From: Winogradskyella marina
GTDB taxonomy: Bacteria; Bacteroidota; Bacteroidia; Flavobacteriales; Flavobacteriaceae
Direction of reading: 5' to 3'
Length of the DNA: 64,000 nt
Assembly: GCF_015645385.1 (NCBI RefSeq)
Contig: NZ_JADOET010000014.1
Location: 1 to 64,000, forward strand
Shown here: piece by piece, positions 22,000-30,748 of the stretch
How the letters are laid out: the number at the start of each line of letters is the position of its first letter
How positions within the stretch are numbered: position 1 is the stretch's first letter
Program-made: the position numbers and the translations under genes
The notes under the pieces: model-generated
What the model was told of the DNA's origin: nothing
The model's input: only the letters and a program-made list of their open reading frames with translations
Databases searched by the model: none

Positions 22000-23007
22000 A
22001 TGTCACAACCATTAGTTAGCATTTTAGTCCCTTTTAAAAACACAGAAGCGTTTATTGCAGATTGTTTGGACTCCATTTTGAAACAATCCTACTCCAACTG
22101 GGAAGCTATTTTTGTCGATGATAATTCGGATGACAATTCTTTTGAAATCCTTAAAACGTATTCTGAAAAAGAGGCTGGAATAAGCGTTTATAAAAATGAT
22201 AGCTCAGGAATTATAGAAGCCTTAAAAACAGCCTACAAACATAGTTCTGGGAATTATATTACAAGAATGGATAGTGATGATTTAATGACTCCTATCCGAC
22301 TGGAAACCATGGTTACAAATCTCGAAAAATATGGCAAGAAACATTTAGCTGTCGGACAGGTAAACTACTTCAGAGCCGATGGTTTAAGCGATGGTTTTGC
22401 ACGCTATGAGCAATGGCTAAATTCGCTTACGGTTTCAGGAAACAACTATTCTGAAATATATAAAGAATGCGTTATTCCGTCGCCTTGTTGGATGTTACAT
22501 CGTGAAGATTTTGATGCTTGTGGAGGTTTTAATTCAGACATTTATCCTGAAGATTACGATTTAGCATTTCGGTTTTATAAAGCCAATTATACGTGCATTC
22601 CGTGTGATAAAGTTTTGCTTCATTGGCGAGATTACAACAGCAGAACCTCTAGAACTCATGAGCATTACGCAGAGAATTCTTTTTTAGATCTTAAAGTACA
22701 CTATTTTTTAGAGTTGAATTATGATGCAACGCGACCATTAGCAATTTGGGGAGCTGGGTCCAAAGGCAAAACTTTAGCAAAGCTGTTGTTAAAAGAAAAC
22801 ATACCGTTTTACTGGATTTGCGATAACCCAAAGAAAATAGGCAAGCATATTTACGATCAAGAACTTTTTAATTTTGATTATTTAGCAGAACTTCAACAGC
22901 CTCAAAGTATCGTTACTGTAGCGAATACAAAAGCGCAGAAAGAGATTACACAGTATTTTGAAACCAAAAATATGCAAGCCATGATTGATTATTTCTTTTT
23001 CTGTTAA
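22000..23007 (+). CDS. Family 2 glycosyltransferase with C-terminal Rossmann-like domain
   Basis: A 335-residue inverting glycosyltransferase. The GT-A domain starts 'LVSILVPFKNTEAFIADCLD', and the nucleotide/metal-binding DxD-like motif is in 'YITRMDSDDL' (residues 91-94). 'PEDYDLAFRFYKA' is the acceptor-side ED motif. The last 90 residues ('RPLAIWGAGSKGKTLAKLLL') look like a nucleotide-binding Rossmann fold, a known tail of some Bacteroidota GT2s. Donor and acceptor sugars are unknown. It stands alone between the M61 gene and a repeat. Confidence 0.88.
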   Translation: MSQPLVSILVPFKNTEAFIADCLDSILKQSYSNWEAIFVDDNSDDNSFEILKTYSEKEAGISVYKNDSSGIIEALKTAYKHSSGNYITRMDSDDLMTPIRLETMVTNLEKYGKKHLAVGQVNYFRADGLSDGFARYEQWLNSLTVSGNNYSEIYKECVIPSPCWMLHREDFDACGGFNSDIYPEDYDLAFRFYKANYTCIPCDKVLLHWRDYNSRTSRTHEHYAENSFLDLKVHYFLELNYDATRPLAIWGAGSKGKTLAKLLLKENIPFYWICDNPKKIGKHIYDQELFNFDYLAELQQPQSIVTVANTKAQKEITQYFETKNMQAMIDYFFFC

Positions 23008-23311
23008 AATTCTCAGAAGCTGAATGAGCAAATCTCTTTGTATTCTATATATTTGAAGTATTAAGACCTTTCAGGCTTTTAAACATATGAATGAATAATT
23101 ATGAAGATTATTATCAATTGGCTGATATTACACCCTTAAAGTCCCCTCAAGGGAACAATTAATAAAAAAATCTTTTAGATTTTTTTATTCGCAACAGTGA
23201 GAATGTCCCCTTGAGGGGACTTTAGGGGTGTTATCTGGGTTGATACTTTTCTCAAAAATAACATCTAAATACTAGTGTCAAAAAACCTAATAAATTTAAT
23301 AAAAACAACGA
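23008..23311. other. Intergenic region holding a MITE-like repeat
   Basis: 304 bp without an ORF. Its main content is the palindromic element at 23130-23231; the flanking sequence shows nothing else I can name. Confidence 0.55.
23130..23231. repeat. Palindromic 102-bp MITE-like element
   Basis: Outer arms ACACCCTTAAAGTCCCCTCA (left) and, on the other strand, ACACCCCTAAAGTCCCCTCA (right) are near-perfect inverted repeats of about 25 bp. Inside lies a second palindrome AAAAAAATCT TTT AGATTTTTTT and the segment TTCGCAACAGTGAGAATG. Another, decayed copy is at 43238-43330. It encodes nothing; it is a small non-autonomous repeat found between genes. Confidence 0.85.
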
Positions 23312-25237
23312 ATGCAGTTTAAAAATCCCGAATTACTTTACGCACTATTTTTGCTGGTCATTCCTATTCTTATCCATTTATTTCAGCTACGTCGTTTTCA
23401 AAAAGTAGAATTTACCAATGTTAAGTTTTTAAAATCAGTAAAACTTCAAACACGTAAGAGTTCGCAGCTTAAAAAATGGATTACCTTATTAACCCGAATG
23501 TTACTTTTAGCATGCGTTATCATTGCATTTGCACAACCTTTTATTCCCAATACTGAAGAATTTAACGCATCTCAAGAAACTGTAATTTACCTTGACAACT
23601 CCTTTAGTATGGAAGCTAAAGGTAGCAATGGCACATTATTAAATGAAGCGATTCAAGATATTATTAATACGTTGCCTGAAGACGAAACCATCAGTTTATT
23701 TACAAACGATGAAAGCTATAGAAACACAACCGTTAAAGCTTTAAAAAATGACTTAATTCAATTATCACATTCGCCAAATCAACTCAGTTATGATGCTGTT
23801 TATTTAAAGGGAAAACAATTGTTTTCAAATATAGGTGCTGCGACTCGTAATTTGGTTTTGGTATCCGATTTTCAACAAAAAGGAAATCCACTTACTTTTG
23901 AAGTTGATAGTACGTTTCAACTCAAATTGGTACAACCAAAATCTACAATAGCAACAAATATTTGTATTGACAGCCTTTATACAACCAACATCACTGGCGA
24001 AACCATTGACCTTAATGTAAAACTATCTAACGTTGCCGAGCCTATTGATAATGTTTCTATTTCCTTGTTTAATAACGACATTCTACTCACTAAAAGTGCC
24101 GTGGATATTAATAAAGAAGCCGAAACAACATTTACAATTGCCAATAATAAAGTGATTAATGGAAAACTAGTGATTGATGATGCTGGTTTACAGTATGACA
24201 ATGTGTTTTATTTTAATATTAATGCGAAACCAAAAATTAAGGTTTTAGCAATTAATGAACGTACTGATGATTCTTTCTTAAAACGTATTTACACAGAAGA
24301 TGAATTCGATTATAAAAGCTTTGAGTTAACTGCTCTTAATTTTAAGTTAATTCCGGAGCAAAATTTAATTGTGCTAAATGAACTCGAAACCATCTCAAAC
24401 GCATTAAAAACAGCGTTAATTGCATTTAAAAATGACGGAGGAAAGATTTTGATTATCCCTTCTAATACTATTGCCTTAAATTCTTATAATCAACTGCTTA
24501 AAGACTTATCAATTACCACATTTAGCAATCAAAACACATCTGAAAAACGACTAACAAGCATCAACTACAACCATCCGCTTTTAGCAAATGCATTTTACTC
24601 TAAAGTGACTAATTTTCAATATCCTAAAGTTAAACAATCGTATCGTTTTTCTTCAAACTCTAATGCTGTTTTATCTTATGAAGATGGCACACCATTTTTA
24701 ATTGGAGACACTAATTCCTACGCATTTTCTTCAGCTTTAAATTCTGAAAATTCAAACTTTAAAAACTCACAATTAATTATTCCTGTGTTATATAACATGG
24801 GTTTACAGAGTTTAAAACTGTCTAAATTATACTATACAATTGGACAACCGAATTCAATTGCGATTCAAACATCAATTGGTCAAGATGATATATTAACGTT
24901 AGAATCAGATGAAACTTCAGTGATACCTCTTCAAAAAACATACAGCAAATCTGTGATTTTAGAAACCGAAGAGTATCCTAATACTGCTGGAATTCTAAAG
25001 GTTAAAAACAAAGAGCAGGTACTTCAAAATTTAAGTTTCAATTACAATAGATCTGAAAGCAATCTCAGTTATTATGATTTAAGTCCTTTAAATAATGTGA
25101 CCGTAGATTCTAGTTTAGCAACAACTATAAATACTATAAAAAGTAATACAACTATTAATGCGTTATGGAAATGGTTTGTTATTTTTGCATTAGTATTTTT
25201 AATAGTAGAAATGCTACTTTTGAAATATTTGAAGTAA
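23312..25237 (+). CDS. BatA/VWA-domain membrane protein
   Basis: A 641-residue membrane protein. Residues 1-78 are the BatA N-terminal domain ('LLYALFLLVIPILIHLFQLR', then a second helix 'MLLLACVIIAFAQPF'). A von Willebrand A-type domain follows with an intact MIDAS start Asp95-x-Ser97-x-Ser99 in 'IYLDNSFSM'. The middle is a large beta-rich extracytoplasmic part; the last 25 residues form a C-terminal helix ('WKWFVIFALVFLIVEMLL'). Similar proteins occur with Bat operons but also alone. Its partner proteins are not in the window. Function is likely protein interaction or stress response at the inner membrane. Confidence 0.82.
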   Translation: MQFKNPELLYALFLLVIPILIHLFQLRRFQKVEFTNVKFLKSVKLQTRKSSQLKKWITLLTRMLLLACVIIAFAQPFIPNTEEFNASQETVIYLDNSFSMEAKGSNGTLLNEAIQDIINTLPEDETISLFTNDESYRNTTVKALKNDLIQLSHSPNQLSYDAVYLKGKQLFSNIGAATRNLVLVSDFQQKGNPLTFEVDSTFQLKLVQPKSTIATNICIDSLYTTNITGETIDLNVKLSNVAEPIDNVSISLFNNDILLTKSAVDINKEAETTFTIANNKVINGKLVIDDAGLQYDNVFYFNINAKPKIKVLAINERTDDSFLKRIYTEDEFDYKSFELTALNFKLIPEQNLIVLNELETISNALKTALIAFKNDGGKILIIPSNTIALNSYNQLLKDLSITTFSNQNTSEKRLTSINYNHPLLANAFYSKVTNFQYPKVKQSYRFSSNSNAVLSYEDGTPFLIGDTNSYAFSSALNSENSNFKNSQLIIPVLYNMGLQSLKLSKLYYTIGQPNSIAIQTSIGQDDILTLESDETSVIPLQKTYSKSVILETEEYPNTAGILKVKNKEQVLQNLSFNYNRSESNLSYYDLSPLNNVTVDSSLATTINTIKSNTTINALWKWFVIFALVFLIVEMLLLKYLK

Positions 25238-25272
25238 GTATTTCTGAATTTAAAAAGTTATTAAGTTAATGC

Positions 25273-25295
25273 GCTATTTAGGCGTCCTAAATAGC
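25273..25295. terminator. Perfect hairpin after the BatA/VWA gene
   Basis: GCTATTTAGG, loop CGT, CCTAAATAGC: a 10-bp perfect stem in the gap before the dihydroorotase-like gene. No T-run follows, so termination is only possible. Confidence 0.45.
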
Positions 25296-25407
25296 TTAAA
25301 CTAGTAAAAAAGTTATTAGATTATGTAGTTGTTTCGTCTGAATCAGAAAATAACTTAATGCCACAATAACGCAAAAACAAATAACCGTAACAAATATTAA
25401 GAACCTA

Positions 25408-26667
25408 ATGAACGCACTCATAAAATCTGCAACCATCGTTGATTCTAAAAGTGATTTTCACAATGAAACGGTTGATATTTTAATTGAAAAAGGTCGTATT
25501 TCTAAGATCGCTAAACGCATAACCAATCCTAGAAATTATAAAGAAATACAGTTAGACAACCTGCATGTTTCTCAAGGTTGGTTTGACAGTAGCGTGTCTT
25601 TTGGCGAACCAGGTTACGAAGAACGCGAAACCATTAGCAATGGTTTAAAGACCGCAGCTAATTCTGGCTTTACTTCTGTAGCATTAAATGCAAATTCTAA
25701 TCCTGTAATAGATTCTTATGCAGATATTACTTTTGTAAAATCTAAGGCTAATGATAATGCCGTTAGCCTCTATCCTATTGGTGCCTTAACTCAAATGAGT
25801 AATGGCGAAGATTTAGCAGAATTATTTGATATGAGAAATGCAGGAGCCGTTGCATTTTACGACTACCAAAAACCAATGTCTAACCCTAACCTTATGAAAA
25901 TTGCCTTGCAATACGCAAGTAATTTTGATGGTTTGGTGTGTTCATTTCCTCAGGAATCTCGAATTTCTAGAAATGGTGTCGCTAACGAACATGTAAATAG
26001 TACCAAATTAGGATTGAAAGGAAATCCGGCTTTAGCTGAAGAACTACAAGTTGCCAGAGATTTATTTTTATTAGAATATACGGAAGGTAAACTTCATATT
26101 CCAACAATTTCGACGGCTAAATCTGTTGAATTAATTAGAGCTGCAAAAGCTAAAAAACTGAATGTTTCCTGTAGTGTTGCGATTCACAATCTAGTATTTA
26201 CCGATGCTGTTTTACACGAATTTGACACGAATTTTAAAGTGCTTCCTCCATTGCGAACGCAAACGGATTGCGATGCTTTAATTGAAGGACTAAAAGATGG
26301 AACTATAGACATGGTTACCACGGACCATAATCCTATTGATATAGAATACAAAAAAATTGAATTCGATTATGCTAAATATGGAAGCATTGGGTTAGAATCT
26401 GCTTTTGGAGCTTTACAAAATAGCTTTACTACCAAGAAAACGATTAGTCTTTTAACCCAAGGAAAATCTAGATTCAACATAACTGAACATTCCATAAACG
26501 AAGGAGAAATTGCTGATTTAACGCTTTTCAATCCGGATGAGACCTATGACTTGACGATTGATAAAATTTCGTCACGTTCTAAGAATAGTATGTTTTTAGG
26601 GCAGCAATTAAAAGGTAAATCTTATGGCGTCATTGCCAACAATAAAATGGTTTTAAATAATGAATAA
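25408..26667 (+). CDS. Dihydroorotase-like protein lacking the metal ligands
   Basis: A 419-residue amidohydrolase-fold protein related to dihydroorotase. Where active enzymes have the D-x-H-x-H-x-R-x-P-G motif, this has 'GWFDSSVSFGEPGYE' (residues 57-71): both histidines are serines (62, 64) and the substrate arginine is glycine (66). The usual 'HxxHxST' reads 'HIPTIST' (230-236), losing another ligand; the later 'TTDHNP' (304-309) is kept. So it cannot hold the normal zinc centre and is probably a pseudo-enzyme. In Bacteroidota such copies are often annotated as dihydroorotase; active PyrC must be elsewhere. It starts an operon (DUF4870-like gene overlaps by 8 bp). Confidence 0.88.
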   Translation: MNALIKSATIVDSKSDFHNETVDILIEKGRISKIAKRITNPRNYKEIQLDNLHVSQGWFDSSVSFGEPGYEERETISNGLKTAANSGFTSVALNANSNPVIDSYADITFVKSKANDNAVSLYPIGALTQMSNGEDLAELFDMRNAGAVAFYDYQKPMSNPNLMKIALQYASNFDGLVCSFPQESRISRNGVANEHVNSTKLGLKGNPALAEELQVARDLFLLEYTEGKLHIPTISTAKSVELIRAAKAKKLNVSCSVAIHNLVFTDAVLHEFDTNFKVLPPLRTQTDCDALIEGLKDGTIDMVTTDHNPIDIEYKKIEFDYAKYGSIGLESAFGALQNSFTTKKTISLLTQGKSRFNITEHSINEGEIADLTLFNPDETYDLTIDKISSRSKNSMFLGQQLKGKSYGVIANNKMVLNNE

Positions 26668-26992
26668 TACTACAGTTGAAGCAGGAAAAACAATGGCAGT
26701 AGTCGCTTACCTCACTTTGTTTGGTACGCTTATCGCCTTTTATATGAATAAGGATAAACGCAATCCATTCACCGCTTTTCACACAAGACAAGCATTAGGA
26801 TTAGGGTTTCTATATGTTCTATTAGGTTTTGTGACTAGTTATTTTAACAGCTGGATGATTACTTACTCGTTTTGGATATTCTTTTCTGTGCTCTATGTCT
26901 ATGGCATATTCGGAGCAATTACTGGGAAACTTAATAATATTCCTTTACTCGGAGACTATTTTCAAAACTTTTTTAAATCAATAGGCCAATAA
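26660..26992 (+). CDS. DUF4870-like small membrane protein
   Basis: A 110-residue inner-membrane protein with three predicted helices ('MAVVAYLTLFGTLIAFYM', 'ALGLGFLYVLLGFVTSYF', 'WIFFSVLYVYGIFGAITG'). Sequence fits DUF4870-type proteins, whose role is unknown. The start overlaps the previous stop by 8 bp, and the next gene begins 2 bp after its stop, so it belongs to a three-gene transcript. Confidence 0.72.
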   Translation: MNNTTVEAGKTMAVVAYLTLFGTLIAFYMNKDKRNPFTAFHTRQALGLGFLYVLLGFVTSYFNSWMITYSFWIFFSVLYVYGIFGAITGKLNNIPLLGDYFQNFFKSIGQ

Positions 26993-26994
26993 AC

Positions 26995-27639
26995 ATGTCG
27001 AAACTACAATATATAACAAGACCTTCATCGCTAAAAGAAAATGCACCACTTTTAATTATGTGCCATGGTTATGGTAGTGATGAAAATGATTTGTTTTCAT
27101 TTGCTTCAGAATTACCAGAAGAACTAATGATTATGTCGTTACGAGCACCTTATACCATGCAACCTTATGGAAATGCTTGGTATGCAATTAATTTTGATGC
27201 AGACAAAGGGAAATGGAGCGATAATGAACAAGCCAAAGCATCAGTAAATTTAATTGCAGAATTTATTGATTATGCGTGTAGATCTTATGCTGTAGACGCA
27301 AATAATGTAACACTTTTAGGCTTTAGCCAAGGTACTATTTTAAGCTATGCTGTGGCTTTAACATATCCTGAAAAAGTTAAAAACATTGTTGCTTTAAGTG
27401 GTTATATAAATGAAGATATTTTACCAGATACCATAGAAGAACGTACAGTTTCTCACTTAAACTTCTTTTGTTCTCATGGTTCTGTAGACCAAGTCATACC
27501 GGTAAGTTGGGCACAAAAAGCACCAGCGTTTTTAAAGGCTTTAGGTATTAATCATGAGTACACTGAATATCCTGTTGGACACGGAGTTGCACCACAGAAT
27601 TTTTATGATTTAAAGGCTTGGTTAAAGAAGTACATTTAA
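26995..27639 (+). CDS. Carboxylesterase/phospholipase family hydrolase
   Basis: A 214-residue alpha/beta hydrolase of the phospholipase/carboxylesterase (PF02230) type. Catalytic Ser111 is in 'LLGFSQGTIL', Asp165 in 'GSVDQVIP' and His196 in 'YPVGHGVAP'. No signal peptide, so it acts in the cytoplasm on short ester or thioester substrates. It ends the operon with the dihydroorotase-like and DUF4870 genes; a functional link is not visible. Confidence 0.85.
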   Translation: MSKLQYITRPSSLKENAPLLIMCHGYGSDENDLFSFASELPEELMIMSLRAPYTMQPYGNAWYAINFDADKGKWSDNEQAKASVNLIAEFIDYACRSYAVDANNVTLLGFSQGTILSYAVALTYPEKVKNIVALSGYINEDILPDTIEERTVSHLNFFCSHGSVDQVIPVSWAQKAPAFLKALGINHEYTEYPVGHGVAPQNFYDLKAWLKKYI

Positions 27640-27665
27640 ACTTTCAAGCAATAAAAAACAGAACT

Positions 27666-28172
27666 TTATCCTATCTTAGGATATAAGAAATACTCTGCCA
27701 GTTTATATTTTAGGTCGTTGTTTTCATCAATAGTATAGGTGACAAATATTTCTCCCCAAAATTCGCCATCCGTAAAATTCGCGACAATCCATTTGTGATT
27801 CATCACTCTCACTTTATTAATCACTAATTTAGAATCTGTCATAGATACATAAGGTACAATTGGGTGATCTTCACCTTCGTAGTCATTTAAATCATAAAGT
27901 CCATCTATGATTGCAGGAATCAATTGTTCTGTATCGTAACCCAAGGCTTCAAAATAAGATAACGCATCTTCATTTCTATCAATGCTAAAGTAGCTTAATT
28001 CAAAATTCTTATCTTTTAAAGCTTTTATGGTTTTTTCCTTTTCGAGAAGTTTAGCTTTTACTTTAACAATATCTTCTTCGTATTTATCAATAATATTCTT
28101 TGAATTCACATACTGAAAAATAAGTAACAGCACCGAAAAGATAAATAAATACATTAAAATTTTATTCTTCAT
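27666..28172 (-). CDS. Membrane-anchored protein of unknown function
   Basis: A 168-residue protein with an N-terminal anchor ('ILMYLFIFSVLLLIFQYV') and a short coiled-coil ('KYEEDIVKVKAKLLEKEKT') before a globular domain with 'VPYVSMTDSKLVINKV' and 'MNHKWIVANFTDGEFWGE'. No family recognised. It follows the MBL gene by 2 bp on the same strand, so the two are likely co-transcribed. Convergent with the esterase. Confidence 0.6.
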   Translation of the reverse strand: MKNKILMYLFIFSVLLLIFQYVNSKNIIDKYEEDIVKVKAKLLEKEKTIKALKDKNFELSYFSIDRNEDALSYFEALGYDTEQLIPAIIDGLYDLNDYEGEDHPIVPYVSMTDSKLVINKVRVMNHKWIVANFTDGEFWGEIFVTYTIDENNDLKYKLAEYFLYPKIG

Positions 28173-28174
28173 AT

Positions 28175-28936
28175 CTATATGGTAATTTGTAAATTATCGT
28201 AAGCTAAAAAAACGTTTTCTGGTAATAGTTGTTGAACATCATCATGAAAACCTAACAAATGACTAATATGCGTTAAATAGGCACGTTTAGGCTTTACTTT
28301 AGCAATAAATGCTAATGCTTCTTCTAAGTTGAAATGGGAAATATGTGGTTTAATTCGTAAGGCATTCACCACTAAAACATCTAAGTTTTGAAGTTTTTCA
28401 ATTTCAGAATCTGCAACGGTTTTCATATCTGTTAAATAGGCAAAATTATGAAAGCGGTAACCAAATACCTGAAGCTTATAATGTAAACCTTCAATAGGAA
28501 TAACCTTGAGATTTCCTGCTAAAAAAGGCTCATTTTTAACTTCTGTTGTCGTGACACTCGGCACTCCTGGGTATTTATTTTCTGTGGTAAAAATATAATC
28601 AAACCGTTTCTCTAAAGCTTTAAAAACACGTTGATGCGCATACAAAGCTATATCACCTTGTCTAAAAAAAAACGGACGAATATCATCTAATCCCATGGTG
28701 TGATCGGCATGTTCGTGTGTAAAAATAACACCATCGATTTTGCTCACCTTAGCATTAAGCATTTGTTGTCTAAAATCGGGACCACAATCGACTACAAACG
28801 TATACTCATCCCATTCTACTAATACAGAAACGCGCAAGCGTTTATCTTTAGGATTTTCACTTAAACACACTGGATGATCGCTCCCAATTATGGGAATTCC
28901 TTGCGATGTACCTGTTCCTAAAAATGTTACTTTCAA
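28175..28936 (-). CDS. MBL-fold metallohydrolase (PhnP-like)
   Basis: A 253-residue metallo-beta-lactamase-fold hydrolase. The metal motif THEHADH is at residues 73-79 (His74, His76, Asp78, His79), and 'LLVVDCGPDFR'-type residues around 46-56 support the fold. The start 'MKVTFLGTGTSQGIPIIG' is typical of PhnP-like phosphodiesterases, which act on cyclic phosphate esters; no phn genes are nearby, so substrate is unknown. Cytoplasmic; the downstream anchor protein may share its transcript. Confidence 0.87.
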   Translation of the reverse strand: MKVTFLGTGTSQGIPIIGSDHPVCLSENPKDKRLRVSVLVEWDEYTFVVDCGPDFRQQMLNAKVSKIDGVIFTHEHADHTMGLDDIRPFFFRQGDIALYAHQRVFKALEKRFDYIFTTENKYPGVPSVTTTEVKNEPFLAGNLKVIPIEGLHYKLQVFGYRFHNFAYLTDMKTVADSEIEKLQNLDVLVVNALRIKPHISHFNLEEALAFIAKVKPKRAYLTHISHLLGFHDDVQQLLPENVFLAYDNLQITI

Positions 28937-29086
28937 AACTCTTAAATTTCTAATACAACCCTAAATTGTAAACCTCGCAAAAAAGCATTCTATTTTCCGT
29001 TGTATTTCACTATATAGAAAAAAAATGCCTTATTGATTTGTTATATTTTCAATTCGGAATTGTGATGACAAAAATAAACTTATTTT

Positions 29087-29116
29087 TTTGTTTGCAATAG
29101 TAAAACTGTACCTTTG
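29087..29116 (+). promoter_or_regulatory. Promoter of the 492-aa conserved gene
   Basis: TTTG at 29087-29090, 18 bp, then TACCTTTG at 29109-29116, a good match to the Bacteroidota -33/-7 pair. The start ATG is at 29142, giving a leader of about 20 nt. Confidence 0.65.
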
Positions 29117-29141
29117 CTAAAACGACGCAAACCCAATATCT

Positions 29142-30620
29142 ATGGATGACATAACGTACACTGGCGATTCAGATTTCGAAAATATTCCTTCTCTAGCAGA
29201 CAAAGCTTTACGTATAAATCTTAATGCTGATATTTACGGAACCTTTTCTGAAATTGGCGCAGGACAAGAAACTGTACGTCAATTTTTTAGAGCAGGAGGA
29301 GCGTCTGGAACCATTGCTAAAGCTATGTCTGCTTACGATAAAGATTTTAGTGATGCGATTTACGGTATCGAAGATGATAAACGCTATGTCACAGAAGCCA
29401 GACTTCGTAAAATGCTAAACCACGAAGTTAACTTAATGGAAAAGCGTATAACGAGAGATAAACATCCTAACAAAATATTTTTCTCTTATGCGAATACAGT
29501 GGCTACCATAGATTTTGCAAAAAAATTTAAAGGTCATGGTTGGGTTGGAATTAAATATCAGGTTGCTCCTAATCAGCCTTATAATGATATAATTATCCAC
29601 GTTCGTTTTAAAGAAACTGATGCGCGTTTACAACAAGAAACATTAGGTAAATTAGGAACTAATTTAATTTATGGTGCATTTTACAAATACAACCAACCTA
29701 GAAAATTATTACGATACTTATACGACCATTTAGATAAAGACCAATTAGAAATTGATACCATTAACTTCTCAGGTCCAGTATTTGAAAATATAGATAACCG
29801 TTTAATGAGCTTACAACTGGTGAAAAACGGCATGACAGATGCCGTTATGTTTGCGCCAGATGGTAATAATGTATTACCTGCTCGTGTCCTTTACAAAAAG
29901 AACATTTTAACGCTTAGAGGAAGCTTTAGACCTGTGACTAAGGTAAATATGGACATGTTAGAGAAATCTTACGAAATGTTCGTAAAAGAAAATAAAGTTG
30001 ACAAAGAAAAAACGCAAGTTGTTTTTGAAATTACGCTTTCTAACCTAAGAGCGGAAGGTGAAATTGACGAACAAGACTTTATGGATCGTGCGAAACTGCT
30101 ATGTTCATTAGGACAAACGGTATTGATTTCAAACTTTCAAGAGTATTACAAATTGGTTGAATACTTCTCTCAATATTCTAGAGCAAGAATGGGCTTAGCA
30201 ATGGGTGTAAATAACCTCGTTGATATTTTTGATGAGAAATATTACCGTCATTTAAGTGGTGGTATTTTAGAAGCTTTTGGAAAACTATTTTACAAGGATT
30301 TACGCGTCTACTTATATCCAATGCAAAACGACGATGGTAGCTTAACTACTAGCGAAAATCTTAAAGTTCATCCACGTATGAAGGAACTCTACAAGTTTTT
30401 TAAATATAATGGTAAAGTTGTAGACATTACAGATTACGATATCTCTAACCTCTCAGTGTTCTCTAGAACTGTCCTTAAAATGATAATGGATAATGAAGAA
30501 GGATGGGAAGCAATGTTACCAGAAGGTGTTTCTAAGTTAATTAAAGAGAAAAGCTTATTTGGTTGCGAATCTGAAGAGGTGATGCATGCGAGCTATAAAG
30601 AATCTAGATCTTCTCGATAA
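29142..30620 (+). CDS. Conserved 492-aa cytoplasmic protein of unknown function
   Basis: A 492-residue soluble protein I recognise as widely conserved in Flavobacteriia, but without a known reaction. There is no signal peptide or membrane helix. Conserved-looking blocks include 'EIGAGQETVRQFFRAGGASG' (about 40-59), 'KGHGWVGIKYQ', 'LIYGAFYKYNQPRKLLRYLY', and the 'MGLAMGVNNLVDIFDEKYY' region. The early 'GAGQETVRQFFRAGG' and Asp/Lys-rich tail do not match any nucleotide-binding motif I know. Related entries have been labelled nicotinate-nucleotide adenylyltransferase or TonB-dependent receptor; nothing in the sequence supports either. Its strong promoter suggests steady expression. It stands alone and its size and conservation make it a good target for functional study. 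Confidence 0.75.
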   Translation: MDDITYTGDSDFENIPSLADKALRINLNADIYGTFSEIGAGQETVRQFFRAGGASGTIAKAMSAYDKDFSDAIYGIEDDKRYVTEARLRKMLNHEVNLMEKRITRDKHPNKIFFSYANTVATIDFAKKFKGHGWVGIKYQVAPNQPYNDIIIHVRFKETDARLQQETLGKLGTNLIYGAFYKYNQPRKLLRYLYDHLDKDQLEIDTINFSGPVFENIDNRLMSLQLVKNGMTDAVMFAPDGNNVLPARVLYKKNILTLRGSFRPVTKVNMDMLEKSYEMFVKENKVDKEKTQVVFEITLSNLRAEGEIDEQDFMDRAKLLCSLGQTVLISNFQEYYKLVEYFSQYSRARMGLAMGVNNLVDIFDEKYYRHLSGGILEAFGKLFYKDLRVYLYPMQNDDGSLTTSENLKVHPRMKELYKFFKYNGKVVDITDYDISNLSVFSRTVLKMIMDNEEGWEAMLPEGVSKLIKEKSLFGCESEEVMHASYKESRSSR

Positions 30621-30748
30621 TTCATTAGTGCGGAGCAATAAAAAAACGGCATTCGGAAGGCCTTATCTTTTACGATTAAAACTCCACACCTAAATTTCAT
30701 TATTTATATTATTATAGGCTTCGCTTCAAACGAAACTGTAAATTCATT

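Noticed and set aside
23008-23129. Small RNA or gene before the MITE-like element
   Set aside because: No stems, promoter or ORF supported; only AT-rich sequence.
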